A program made the position numbers and the translations under genes. Positions 1 through 8,711 of a stretch of DNA of 64,000 nt are shown in pieces (within the stretch, counting starts at the first letter, position 1; every line of letters begins with the position of its first letter). Where the stretch lies: assembly GCF_040869045.1 (NCBI RefSeq), contig NC_090319.1, positions 180,205,643 through 180,269,642 on the forward strand. Reading direction: 5' to 3'. Source of the DNA: Eurosta solidaginis (taxonomy: Eukaryota > Arthropoda > Insecta > Diptera > Tephritidae). Under the pieces are notes generated by a model that ran no database searches, was not told the origin of the DNA, and saw only the letters and a list, made by a program, of their open reading frames with translations.

Positions 1-1161
1 GCGCCGAGGCTATATGGGCTACCAAAAATCCATAAGCTACAGATACCTTTACGCCCTATTGCTTCATCAATTATTGTACCCTGTTATAACCTGTCAAAAT
101 TCGTTGGACAAATACTTAAACCTCTTATTTCAGAAGAATATAATGTGGAAAATGCGTTCATATTGAAAGCCCAATTGAATAATATTAATGTGTGTGACGA
201 AGATGTTTTAGTTTCCTTTGATTTTGTGTCCTTGGTTACGAATATACCTACAATGTTAGCAACTAAAATTATAATGAGAAAATGGGAGCAAATACAAAAT
301 AAAACCGAGATTAATAAAGCCAAGTTCCAACAAATTCTAGATTTTTGTCTCAGAGAGAATAATTACTTTATGTGCAATAACAAAATATACACTCAGACTT
401 TTGGAATGCCAATGGGAAACCCACTTTCACCTACAATCGCCGATATTATTATGGAGGACCTTTTTGACTACACCATCTCGGAGCTTAAACAACAACACAA
501 TATTGATATAAAATTCTTGACCAAATATGTAGACGACGTTTTTGCAATAGCAAAACGCAAAGACGCGAATAAAATTCTAGAGATTCTTAACAATTACCAC
601 CACAAACTCCAGTTCACCATGGAAATGGAGGAGAACGCGAGCATCCCTTTCCTCGATGTTCGCATATACAGAGATAACAACAAAATCAAATTAAATTGGT
701 ACTCTAAGCCAACATCCTCTGGTCGCCTGATCAATTTCTTTTCGTCCCAACCGACCAAGTACAAAATTAATACAGCGAAGAATCTTATACACAAAATACT
801 AACGCTAAGCCACCGAGATTTCCATGACGCTAATTTAGAAAAGATACACGCAATATTGAAAAATAATAACTACCCCGACCACCTTATACACGAATTAATC
901 AACCAGGAAACCATTAAAAACAGCAACCAACACAACATACCTTCTAACACAGTAACAACAGATAAAAAGAAATACTACAGTGTGACAAACATACCGAAAT
1001 TAAGTGCAAGCATCTATAACAATATACTCGAACAACAAAATATCACACTAGCCTACAGGTCCAACAATACATTATCCGAAATATACACAAGAACAAAATC
1101 TCCAATAGACAAGCAACAACAAAACAACGTCATATATAAAATTGAATGCATGGGAAAATAA
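1..1161 (+). pseudogene. Penelope-like element reverse transcriptase, 5' end outside window
   Basis: The frame is open from base 1 to a stop at 1159-1161, so the N-terminus lies upstream of the window. It reads as a Penelope-like element (PLE) reverse transcriptase. The early LYGLPKIHK block is at codons 4-12, GMPMGNPLSP is near nt 403-432, and the catalytic YVDDVFA is near nt 526-546. A further FLDVRIYR block follows near 649-672. PLE proteins normally end in a GIY-YIG endonuclease. Here the GIY-like VIYKIEC (about 1129-1149) appears, but the frame stops four codons later and the YIG half is absent. The RT core itself looks uninterrupted. PLE identity rests on motif order and on the endonuclease and hammerhead signals downstream. 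The copy is dead because its endonuclease is broken. Confidence 0.85.
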
Positions 1162-1489
1162 AACCAGCAATGCGATAAAGCACGCACTAGGTATTCGCAT
1201 TGCCGAACACGAAGCAGACATAAAAAAACAAAAACCCACTACAGCCCTACCACAACATAGGATTAGCAACGGCCATACAGCAGATTTTACCAACACGACA
1301 ATTATTGATAAGGAGAAAAGAGAAATGACGAGATATACCTTGGAAAGCTTGCACATTTTACAAAACAGAGAAAGGACCATGAACAAGAAGGAAGATAGCG
1401 ATAATATTGCCGCAGCATACATGCTTTGTCTAAACAAAAAACAAATTAGTTATGACAAGACTACCACACAAGGTGGTACTGATAAGTAA
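1162..1489 (+). pseudogene. PLE GIY-YIG endonuclease remnant, frameshifted
   Basis: The continuation of the Penelope-like endonuclease lies in another frame (1142-1489). It keeps the RIAEHEADIKK segment, matching the conserved R...EH helix of PLE GIY-YIG domains, then a QHRISNGHTADF block and an E-S-L-H-I stretch typical of the domain's end. The segment that should carry the YIG motif, between VIYKIEC and RIAEHE, is missing. The break is therefore a deletion plus a frameshift, not a single base change. There is no sign that this fragment is translated independently. Confidence 0.7.
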
Positions 1490-1772
1490 ATGTTAATATT
1501 GTCCGATATTGTTGTAAGTGTAGAAATTTTGATTACTTTAAAACTACTGTGTTAATTTATATGTATGTGCTTTTCAACATAAAATATTTTTTGTTTGTTT
1601 ATTTATTTTGGAAATAAATAGTGTTGCCCCTGAGGATGCTGAAATATTCAGCGAAACGTCGGGCGTAAGGTGAATTAATCGTTTTATTTGCACAAGCATA
1701 AATTAGATCAGACTAGCCTACAAATCATAAAAAATAAAAATTATTGAACTGATCGCAAAAAACCTAACAAGG
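1490..1772 (+). repeat. PLE 3' untranslated / terminal region
   Basis: AT-rich non-coding sequence follows the endonuclease remnant and includes the hammerhead-like motif at 1621-1670. The exact 3' end of the PLE is not defined. A run of A-rich sequence at about 1728-1745 is a plausible end, because after about 1773 the sequence belongs to a different inverted-repeat element. Confidence 0.5.
1621..1670 (+). ncRNA. hammerhead ribozyme-like motif of the PLE
   Basis: CTGAGGA at 1630-1636 fits the CUGANGA core. It is followed by a perfect 6-bp stem II (1638-1643 with 1647-1652, three-base loop), then GAAA at 1653-1656. A minimal stem III follows (ACG 1656-1658 with CGT 1664-1666), leaving GTA at 1665-1667 as the cleavage triplet. 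Hammerheads with very short stem III are known from terminal repeats of Penelope-like elements. Weak points are an extra T at 1637 before stem II and an imperfect stem I (1621-1629 with 1668-1676). It may be a decayed ribozyme. Confidence 0.55.
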
Positions 1773-1846
1773 TTATTCAGTTTTTTTCGTCTCCTGTAAA
1801 ATTCGTAAAAAGCACATTTTCACACTAAGCTAACGATATATACATG
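1773..1846 (+). repeat. left arm of inverted repeat flanking the errantivirus
   Basis: The reverse complement of this segment matches 13851-13931 on the far side of the errantivirus. Shared blocks include the complement of CAGGAGACGAAAAAAACTGA and the complement of TCGTTAGCTTA. The arms differ by a few substitutions and one length change near 1812. This suggests an older palindromic or TIR-type DNA element into which the provirus inserted. Confidence 0.65.
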
Positions 1847-1848
1847 TC

Positions 1849-2288
1849 AGTTAACAGTATACTTCCCACAGTTCCCTTATGGCAATCATAAACAAATAAT
1901 CCATTTCTCAAGCCACTGGCATTTAAGTAAGCAGACTAAACAAATATTATATATCTCAAGCCACTGACATTTCAGTAAGCAGACTATACAAAGATTATAT
2001 TACTCAAGCCACTGGCATTTCAGTAAGCAGACTAAACAAATATTACATTTCTCAAGCCACTGGCATTTCATTGAATAAACATTCCATTTCTCACGCATCG
2101 GTTTTCAAGGGCAAATCCGATGCTACGCTTATATTGTAAATATTAAATTAAGTTATAAATAAGAGCAATTGTGGAAAATAAAGGCAGTTTGGATTCTGAG
2201 TTTGGTGTCAATGTTACATTCTGTAACTAACCATACAAAATTCTTATTCTTTTTTAAAAACCCCTCCTAAAGTAGGAAGACGATAATT
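1849..2288 (+). repeat. errantivirus 5' LTR
   Basis: The 440-bp LTR starts AGTTAACAGT and ends GATAATT, as errantivirus LTRs commonly begin AGTTA. It matches 13309-13747 with roughly 17 substitutions and one single-base indel by eye, about 4% divergence. It holds a TATA-like TTATAAATAAG (2153-2163), an AATAAA (2177-2182), and about four tandem copies of a 48-bp motif around 1905-2075. The copies differ at several bases from the 3' LTR, so the provirus is not a fresh insertion. Confidence 0.9.
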
Positions 2289-2307
2289 GGCGGCCGGCGT
2301 GTGGGGC
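2288..2307 (+). other. errantivirus primer-binding site, tRNA-Lys-like
   Basis: TGGCGGCCGGCGTGTGGGGC directly follows the 5' LTR. It resembles the tRNA-Lys primer-binding site TGGCGCCCAACGTGGGGC with about three substitutions and one inserted T. Gypsy-type errantiviruses use tRNA-Lys. The mismatches fit a decayed copy. Confidence 0.6.
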
Positions 2308-2320
2308 ACGCGTTGTAAAA

Positions 2321-2580
2321 AATAAGTATCGTCAAAGGACGAGAAAAAACAAAAAAACACAAAAGTTAAACAACAAGGTTTTTTAAATAAGTATCGTCAA
2401 AGAACGAGAAAGAACAAAAAAGCCAAAAGTTAAACAACAAAATTTTTTAAATAAGTATCGTCCCTGGATGAGAAAGAACAAAAAAACACAAAGTTTAAAC
2501 AACAAAATTTTTTAAATAAGAATCGTCACTGGACGAGAAAGAACAAGAAAACACAAAAGTAAAACAACAAAAAATTGTTT
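2321..2580 (+). repeat. four tandem 64-65 bp repeats in errantivirus leader
   Basis: Copies start at about 2321, 2386, 2450 and 2515. Each opens with AATAAG(T/A)ATCGTC, then a (G)GACGAGAAA-type block, an A-rich stretch and TTAAACAACAA. They lie between the primer-binding site and gag, the position occupied in gypsy by the tandem Su(Hw)-binding insulator. No clear Su(Hw) consensus is seen. Confidence 0.85.
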
Positions 2581-2845
2581 TCAAAACTTTAACTAACTAC
2601 CATTGTGAATTCATACAAGTGGTTTGAAAAAACATTGACAATAGTAAACAGCTTCAATCGATGTTCGAATACTTAAATCATTTAATGTGAAGTGAGCAGC
2701 TAACAGCAAAATAAGTCCATGGAGAAATAAATTTAATAAAGTGTGCAAAAAGAAAAACAAATTTAAAAATATAATTCTTGAATTGCTCGTATCACAACAA
2801 CAACAAAACAGACATACAACCATAACGTTAAATAAGAGGAAGAAG
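2581..2845 (+). other. errantivirus leader upstream of the LINE insertion
   Basis: Non-coding AT-rich leader sequence of the provirus. No gene, promoter or repeat was recognised. It continues at 7288 after the LINE. Confidence 0.6.
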
Positions 2846-2861
2846 TAAATGAGAGGAGATG
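2846..2861 (+). repeat. target-site duplication, left copy (LINE insertion)
   Basis: TAAATGAGAGGAGATG occurs here and again at 7272-7287, on either side of the R1/LOA-type LINE. A 16-bp duplication is typical of target-primed reverse transcription. The exact duplication proves that the LINE inserted into the errantivirus leader. Confidence 0.9.
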
Positions 2862-3408
2862 GGGCTAAGATACTTGGCTTGGATATCATAAGTGGTTTCA
2901 GGCTCTGGATCAGGGACTGATATCAGTCTTAGACCGGCCATAGTGACGAATGTCACGCGTGATTAGTTATCACGTCCTGCACGAGGTGCCCCTGCTTTTA
3001 CTGATAATGGCGGATCTAGAGAGGACAACTCGATAAAACCCGCACCCCGTGAGTCATTGTGCCGAGCTCAGAGGAGGGAGGACTTTTTAAGAGTCAAGAT
3101 CGGTACACAACGGTGACGAACTGGACTGTTTTAGGGCTTTGATTTCACTTTACATTTTGACTTGATGACTTTGGGCTGGTAGGTGCGGTATTCTGCCACT
3201 TTAGTAGGTCGGGGTGAAACTCTACCGAAATGGCTGGTAGGCTAATGCTGCACCTGCCCACGTCCCGTTTAAACCGTGGCGGGCCTCAAGGTACGTTCCG
3301 GCACCGTCGCCGTTAAGTTGGTGGTGTAGGTGCGGTTGAAGATTTTCCCGCTTCGCGCCCGGTCTGGCTCTGAACGCATTACTCATAAGGTAATGCGTCA
3401 ACCCTCGC
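2862..3408 (+). other. 5' region of the LINE, no intact ORF
   Basis: GC-richer than the surrounding provirus, with no convincing coding frame or zinc-knuckle pattern seen by eye. It is either a 5' UTR or a decayed ORF1 tail. Confidence 0.5.
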
Positions 3409-4930
3409 GTGGCCTCCCTGCGTAGCATAGATAACCACGATACCGTTAAAAGGCGACTACACAATCGGTTCCGGATAGCGGCTTTGAGGGGGGACTTTTT
3501 TAGAATGGACAATACTAATACGAATCCGCCAAGGATGGGGTGCGGAAGAAGAGCGCTTTTGATGGAAATCCGTCAAATCAATCTTCAGCACTCTAAAGCG
3601 GCTTCCGCAAATTTGTTGCTCTGCCTTGAAAAAGGCGGAGTGGATATAGTCCTTGTCCAGGAGCCGTGGCTCAGTAGTAACGGTAGTAAGATTTCTGGAT
3701 TAAGGACTGGAAAATTCAACACCTTGGTGCATGGGGAGGTAAGTAGGCCTAGATCCTGTGTGCTTGTTAAAAAAGAGATTAAAGCTTTTATTCTCTCTAA
3801 TTTCAGAAATGCTGGCGTAACCACGGTCTGCCTCGAGCGAGGAAGTAATGAAATGTGGGTGGTCTCAGCGTACATGCCCCACGGGGACGTAGAGGGGCCA
3901 CCACCTGCGATATTGGGTGAAATCACCGCTGAAGCAAGGCGGAGAGGTGTTGGCGTGATCATCGGTGCCGATGCTAATGCCCATCATAGCATTTGGGGAA
4001 GCTCGGATACCAACACTAGAGGTGAGTCTTTATTTACTTTTATTGTAGATGAGGGACTTTATATATGTAATAGGGGGAATGACCCGACTTTTATTACTGC
4101 GGTAAGGGAGGAGGTCCTGGACCTCACCCTGGTTAGTAGAGAACTGGAAGGTCGGATATCTGGATGGAGGGTTCTCAACGAGCACTCCTTCTCTGATCAC
4201 CGATATATTCAGTTCTCAGTGAACGAAGAACGTCCCGGTAAAATATCTTTTAGGAACCCTAAAAGTACTAACTGGGACTTGTATTGTAGGAAGCTGGTAG
4301 AGCTACTGCCTGCGGTGCCTATCATTAGTTCGGGCCTGTCCGAATCTGAGATAGACGTTCTGGTGGAAAACTTCACCTCGGCAAGCAATAGCGCCTTTCA
4401 GCTGTCCTGCCCATTGAAAACTTACAGGGGGAAGGGCAAGCCGCCCTGGTGGTCGGATTCTCTTGACGACCTAAGAGCGTCCAGTCGGCGGCTCTTCAAC
4501 AGAGCCAGGAGGAGTAAATTACCCTCGGACTGGGAGCTCTATAAGGTGAGTCTGGGGATTTATAAATATGAAATAAGGATAGCCAAGCGAGATGCATGGC
4601 GAAGCTTCTGCGAAAACGTAGAAGGCTGCAATGAATCCGCGAGATTTAGAAAAATACTCTCTAGGAACCCCGCTCCTATGGGGTATCTGAGAGATGATGG
4701 TGGGGACTGGTCGATGAGTAGCGAGGAGTCCCTAAGGCTTTTACTGGACAATCATTTTCCCGATGTCCCAGTTGCGCAGGGATCTTCGCCTGCATGGTCG
4801 GCGGTCGTTGGCCATGCAGAAGTTCCTGCCATTCCAATACGGGAAAGTCAAATAACCTGGGATATAGGGTCGTTCAAGCCCTATAAGTCTCCGGGCCCGG
4901 ATGGAATCATTCCTGCGCAGCTTCAAAGGT
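3409..4930 (+). pseudogene. LINE ORF2, endonuclease and linker part
   Basis: This open frame starts at 3409, though the conserved endonuclease begins near 3562 (MEIRQINLQHSKAA). Endonuclease signatures are the N of INLQHS, VQEPW near 3655, GADANAHHSIWGSS near 3964, and SDHRYI near 4195. The order and the W-G-S-S block are typical of the R1/LOA group. A linker with many basic residues leads to SPGPDGI near 4889, the start of the reverse transcriptase. The frame is lost near 4930 and runs into a stop at 5082, while the true protein continues in the frame of the next entry. No cysteine motif is visible at its start. Confidence 0.8.
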
Positions 4931-5955
4931 CTTTGGGGATTTCCTGCCGCTGGTTGGCCATATATATACTAACTGCCTCAGGCTTAACTATATCCCGAAT
5001 TCTTGGCACACGGTTAGGGTTATTTTCATTCCGAAAGCCGGCAGAAGCTCTCATGTATCACCTAAGGATTTCAGGCCAATAAGTCTCTCGTCGTTTCTTC
5101 TTAAGACGTTTGAGCGGTTGATTGACCTGTACCTACGGGAAAGGATACCTCGGGGGTTACTGTCGGCTTCACAGCATGCGTACTGCAAGGGCAGATCGAC
5201 GGAAACGGCTCTCCATTCGATTGTAAAGCAAATAGAGGGGTCCCTAGAACACAAAGAGTATGCTCTGGGTGCCTTTTTAGACATCGAGGGAGCTTTTAAC
5301 AATGTCTTACCGGGGGCAATCGAAAGAGCTCTGGTGGGTTTAGGAGTCGAGGCGGCTCTGGTTGAATTTATTAGCAAACTTCTATGCGGCAGAATTGTCG
5401 CAGCGGAGTGGGGTGGGGCCATAATTAAGAGGAAGGTGTGCAGGGGCACGCCACAGGGGGGTGTTCTATCTCCTCTCCTCTGGGTTGTGGTAGTCAACGA
5501 GCTTCTTGTGGAGCTGGAAGCCAATGGTTGTCGGGTGGTTGCTTATGCAGATGACCTCGCTATCCTAGTCAGAGGAAAATTTCTGGGCACCCTGCGCGAT
5601 GTTCTGCAGGGCTACCTGGATACTGTGGCTAGGTGGGCTGAGTCATGTGGGTTAGCGGTCAACCCGAGAAAAACGGAATTGGTCCTTTTCACAAGGAGAT
5701 ATAAGATGCCCGATTTCAGAACGCCCTCGATTGGAGGGGTACCGTTGGTACTTTCTGATAGGGTTAAATATTTGGGGATTGTTTTGGACAAGAAACTGTT
5801 CTGGAGACCCAATGTGGAAGATCGGGCCAGGAAGGCCGCCATTGCCTTGTACTGCTGCACAGGAGCTATCGGAAAGAGATGGGGACTCTCGCCAAGAATA
5901 GTACACTGGCTTTATGAGATGGTGGTCAAACCGATTCTGCTATATGGGTGCTGGT
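4931..5955 (+). pseudogene. LINE ORF2, reverse transcriptase part
   Basis: The reverse transcriptase continues in a second frame. It shows IFIPKAGR, DFRPISLSSF, FLDIEGAFNN near 5275, GTPQGGVLSPLLW near 5447, and the catalytic VAYADDLAIL near 5537. A VKYLGI(V)LD block lies near 5764. These match motifs 1-7 of LINE reverse transcriptases. A second one-base shift near 5952 moves the thumb domain into a third frame. The catalytic YADD is intact, so inactivation is by frame disruption rather than by loss of the active site. Confidence 0.85.
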
Positions 5956-6385
5956 CTGGTGGAAAGCACTGGACACGGCGAGCACCTCCAAAATGTTAGT
6001 GTCAGTGCAACGGACGGCGCTGATCGGTATCAGTGGCGCTCTCAGAACAACACCTACCTTGGCACTGAACGTCATGCTGAACATATACCCAGTAGATATT
6101 GCGGGAAAGGCGGCCGCGGCAAGGTCGTTGGTCAGGCTTCGTAATATGGGATATAGACTTTCTGACCGCGGACACTCTAGCCTTCTTACCAGTTTCGACT
6201 TCATCCCGGACAGAACGGACTACTGTATGCCGATAACTGCTCCCTATACAACCTTCACCCCAGTTATTCCAGAGAGAGAGGATTGGGGAAGTGGAATTAT
6301 CTGGGGCATGGGACTGGTTAACTTGTTCACGGATGGGTCGAAGCTGGATGGAAAGGTTGGTGGGGGGTCTTTTGTCAAGAGCTAA
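5948..6385 (+). pseudogene. LINE ORF2, thumb region and start of RNase H
   Basis: The third frame carries a VWWKAL block, the basic linker ending in LVRLRNMGYRLSDRGH, and then LFTDGSKLDGKVGGG near 6328. In that last block the D of TDGS is the first RNase H catalytic residue. The frame stops at 6385 within the RNase H, and the domain resumes one base off in the next segment. Confidence 0.8.
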
Positions 6386-7161
6386 ATTTAAGCCGCAAGT
6401 TTAAGTTGGCTGATCACTGCAGTGTATTCCAAGCGGAAATTGCTGCGATTAAGGATGCGGTGGATGGAATGATATCCAGTGCTACCACGGTTAGGGAATT
6501 TAACATCTACTCTGATAGCCAAGCGGCTATCAAGGCCTTGAGCTCAGCTACAGTGCGATCGAGGGTGGTCTGGGAGTGCCTGACCTCGCTTGCGATTGCA
6601 TCGAATTATTTTACAATTAAGATTATCTGGGTCCCGGGCCATAGTGATATCCCGGGTAACTGTCAAGCGGATCTCTTAGCCCGCATTGGTACAACTGAAC
6701 CGGATGAAGATGGCTGTAGGGATTTCGGGATCCCGCTGGCCACCTGTGGATTGCTCCTCCATAGCTGGGCCTCGAATCAGCTCAGCAAACGTTGGGCGGA
6801 TACCACGTCTTGCAGGGTAGCAAGATCTTTCTGGCCAAAAGTGGATGGCAGGAGGTATGCTGAAATAATTGGGTTCACTAAGGCTCACCTATCAATGGTC
6901 ATTGGGGTTTTGACGGGGCACTGTCCCATGGGTATCCATGCGGTACGTCTCAATGTACTGGAAACTCCATCCTGCTGCAGCTGTATGGAGGATGATGAGG
7001 TGGAATCACCAAATCACTTTATGCTTGATTGTCCAGCTTTTGCCAGAACTAGGCGAAAGTACTTCGGTCGCGACTCACTTGGATCTCCCGAGGATATATC
7101 CAAAGTTGAGATCGGTATCATTCGGAGCTTTATCGTTGCTACCCAACGATTCTCTAAGTAG
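6371..7161 (+). pseudogene. LINE RNase H and C-terminal domain
   Basis: The RNase H domain continues with the E of FQAEIAAI (near 6427), the D of YSDSQAAIKAL (near 6508), and WVPGHSDIPGNCQADLLA (near 6628). Together with the preceding D these give the D-E-D-D set of RNase H. A C-terminal domain follows with a C-x-x-C-like CCSCMEDDEVESPNHFMLDC segment near 6972, the usual cysteine-histidine motif at the end of R1/I-group proteins. Stop at 7159-7161. The domain looks intact apart from its broken junction. Confidence 0.82.
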
Positions 7162-7271
7162 CTAGATCTAAGTCACCGTTATTTTTGGTGTATGTGGTAT
7201 CACAACGGACCTTCGTGTTGTCCAAGTGAGCTATCCTTATCAGGGCAGCTACCACCTAAGCTATCCTATCC
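7162..7271 (+). repeat. LINE 3' UTR and tail
   Basis: Short 3' UTR ending in repeated CTATC units immediately before the target duplication. There is no poly(A), consistent with R1/LOA/I-type elements. Confidence 0.75.
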
Positions 7272-7287
7272 TAAATGAGAGGAGATG
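7272..7287 (+). repeat. target-site duplication, right copy (LINE insertion)
   Basis: Exact copy of 2846-2861; marks the LINE 3' boundary. Confidence 0.9.
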
Positions 7288-7498
7288 AGCAATTCAAAAA
7301 GAACAGAGGAAAAAAAAGGAAGCTGTATATAAATTTGATGTTACAGGACCAGTGAGAGCAGCAGTACGGCAGTGAAGTAAGATTAATTTTTATGCTATTT
7401 AGTGACTAGAGATTCATTCTTGTACTTACGCTATTTAAAAAACAATTACTAAAAATATTTAAGTGTGGATTTGTTGATACAAGTATTTAGAAGTATGT
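7288..7498 (+). other. errantivirus leader downstream of the LINE insertion
   Basis: Remainder of the provirus leader up to the gag start codon. AT-rich; no repeat or gene recognised. The Gag start is assigned to ATG 7499, the first ATG of the long frame. Confidence 0.6.
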
Positions 7499-8533
7499 AT
7501 GTCGTTAGAAAGTGAAAATGAGGCCCTAGTGGCTAGGTTTATAGCCGCGACTAACGCTTCATTAAAATTAGAGGTAGCCGAATTGCGCAGGCAAATCGAG
7601 GAGATGACTCAGGCAGCTACCATTGCGGAGTACAAGCCTGAGATCATCAACCAGCAAATAAAGTGCGAGGAGTCTTTAGAGATAATAAAGTCTTTGCCCG
7701 AATTCACGGGAAAGCAAAATAAATATGTTAGTTGGAGGGAATCCGCTAATAACACAATGAGTTTATACGTTAGAGGCAGCCGTAAGTATTTCGCTGCACT
7801 AACGATATTAAGAAATAAAATCACCCAGGAAGCCAATGATTTGCTATCAAATCATGGGACAGTGCTAAATTTTGATGCCATTTTGGCACTATTAGATTTC
7901 GCATACGCCGACAAGAGGCCAGCCCACATTATTGAACAAGAGATGAGCATTTTGAGACAAGGCTCTAATTCAATAATAGATTATTATAATAGGGTTAACG
8001 AGAAATTAACGTTGTTGATAAATAAAACGATCATGACCTACGGTACTGACAGTTCAGTCACTAGGGAACTTAATGCCAAGAATAGGCGAGATGCTTTACG
8101 CATATTTATAACCGGACTGAATGGGAATTTATCAAATATCCCGTTTTCATTGTCGCCAAGTGATCTGCCGAACGCCTTGGCAAAGGCCCAAGAATTGGAG
8201 TCTAACAATATGGGAGCAAATTTTGCTTTACAGTTCGGTAGACCGACCCATTTTTCGCCTTCAGCAAATAATGGACAAAATAATTATAACCATAGAAGAA
8301 ACTTCAATAATAATCTGAGATTTGCACAAGAACAGCCTCAAAGAAATTTCGACCAAAGAATTGAAAGGGTGCAACCACGACCGACCCCAATGGATGTTGA
8401 TTGCAGCATCAGGGTACAAAGTGGTAATATAGAAAAAAGACCACATGCAAGCACGCAGCAGACCGTGCAAACACCCAATAAGGCATTGCGTGTTAATAAT
8501 ATAAATGAGGATCCTTTTTTAGACCAAAATTAG
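7499..8533 (+). CDS. gag: errantivirus Gag polyprotein
   Basis: A 344-codon open frame, the only uninterrupted provirus gene. Residues 15-40 form a leucine- and glutamate-rich helix. The region around residues 60-230 matches the general capsid fold pattern of gypsy-type Gag, with LPEFTGKQNKYVSW near residue 67, a common start of the errantivirus capsid. The C-terminal 100 residues are rich in N, Q, R and P, as expected for nucleic-acid binding. There is no CCHC zinc knuckle, which is normal for gypsy-type errantiviruses. The role in the family is particle assembly and RNA packaging. Expression from this copy is uncertain because the leader now carries a 4.4-kb LINE. Confidence 0.85.
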   Translation: MSLESENEALVARFIAATNASLKLEVAELRRQIEEMTQAATIAEYKPEIINQQIKCEESLEIIKSLPEFTGKQNKYVSWRESANNTMSLYVRGSRKYFAALTILRNKITQEANDLLSNHGTVLNFDAILALLDFAYADKRPAHIIEQEMSILRQGSNSIIDYYNRVNEKLTLLINKTIMTYGTDSSVTRELNAKNRRDALRIFITGLNGNLSNIPFSLSPSDLPNALAKAQELESNNMGANFALQFGRPTHFSPSANNGQNNYNHRRNFNNNLRFAQEQPQRNFDQRIERVQPRPTPMDVDCSIRVQSGNIEKRPHASTQQTVQTPNKALRVNNINEDPFLDQN

Positions 8534-8711
8534 CTTTGCCATTCATTTTTTTGTATGACAGGGCAATAGGTAAAAATTTTAAAATCTTAGTTGACACACT
8601 AGCTGTTATATAAATTCAGGTATTTACAAGAATAGAAATGAACTGGCTATACAAAAAAGAGTTAAAACAATTAACGGCTATTCAATAATACGTTACTATA
8701 ATTTTATAACT
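8534..8711 (+). pseudogene. errantivirus protease remnant
   Basis: The expected aspartic protease region between gag and RT. A short FKILVDTLAVI segment near 8577-8609 is recognisable, but the active-site DTG reads DTL and a stop follows directly. More stops occur before 8712. The protease is not functional in this copy. Confidence 0.65.

Larger units (their letters stand above)
2862..7271 (+). mobile_element. R1/LOA-type LINE with RNase H, inserted in errantivirus leader
   Basis: A 4,410-bp non-LTR retrotransposon bounded by the 16-bp duplication. It carries an AP-type endonuclease, a reverse transcriptase and a C-terminal RNase H. That order occurs in the R1/LOA/I group; LOA-like is the best guess. 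It ends in short CTATC repeats (about 7257-7271) rather than poly(A). Bases 2862-3408 hold no clear ORF1, so this copy is either 5'-truncated within ORF1 or has a decayed one. At least three frameshifts (near 4930, 5952 and 6370) make it non-autonomous. Both the LINE and its host are on the + strand. Confidence 0.88.

Noticed and set aside
3222..3512. Antisense 96-codon frame in the LINE 5' region
   Set aside because: No homology recognised and it overlaps the start of the sense endonuclease frame.
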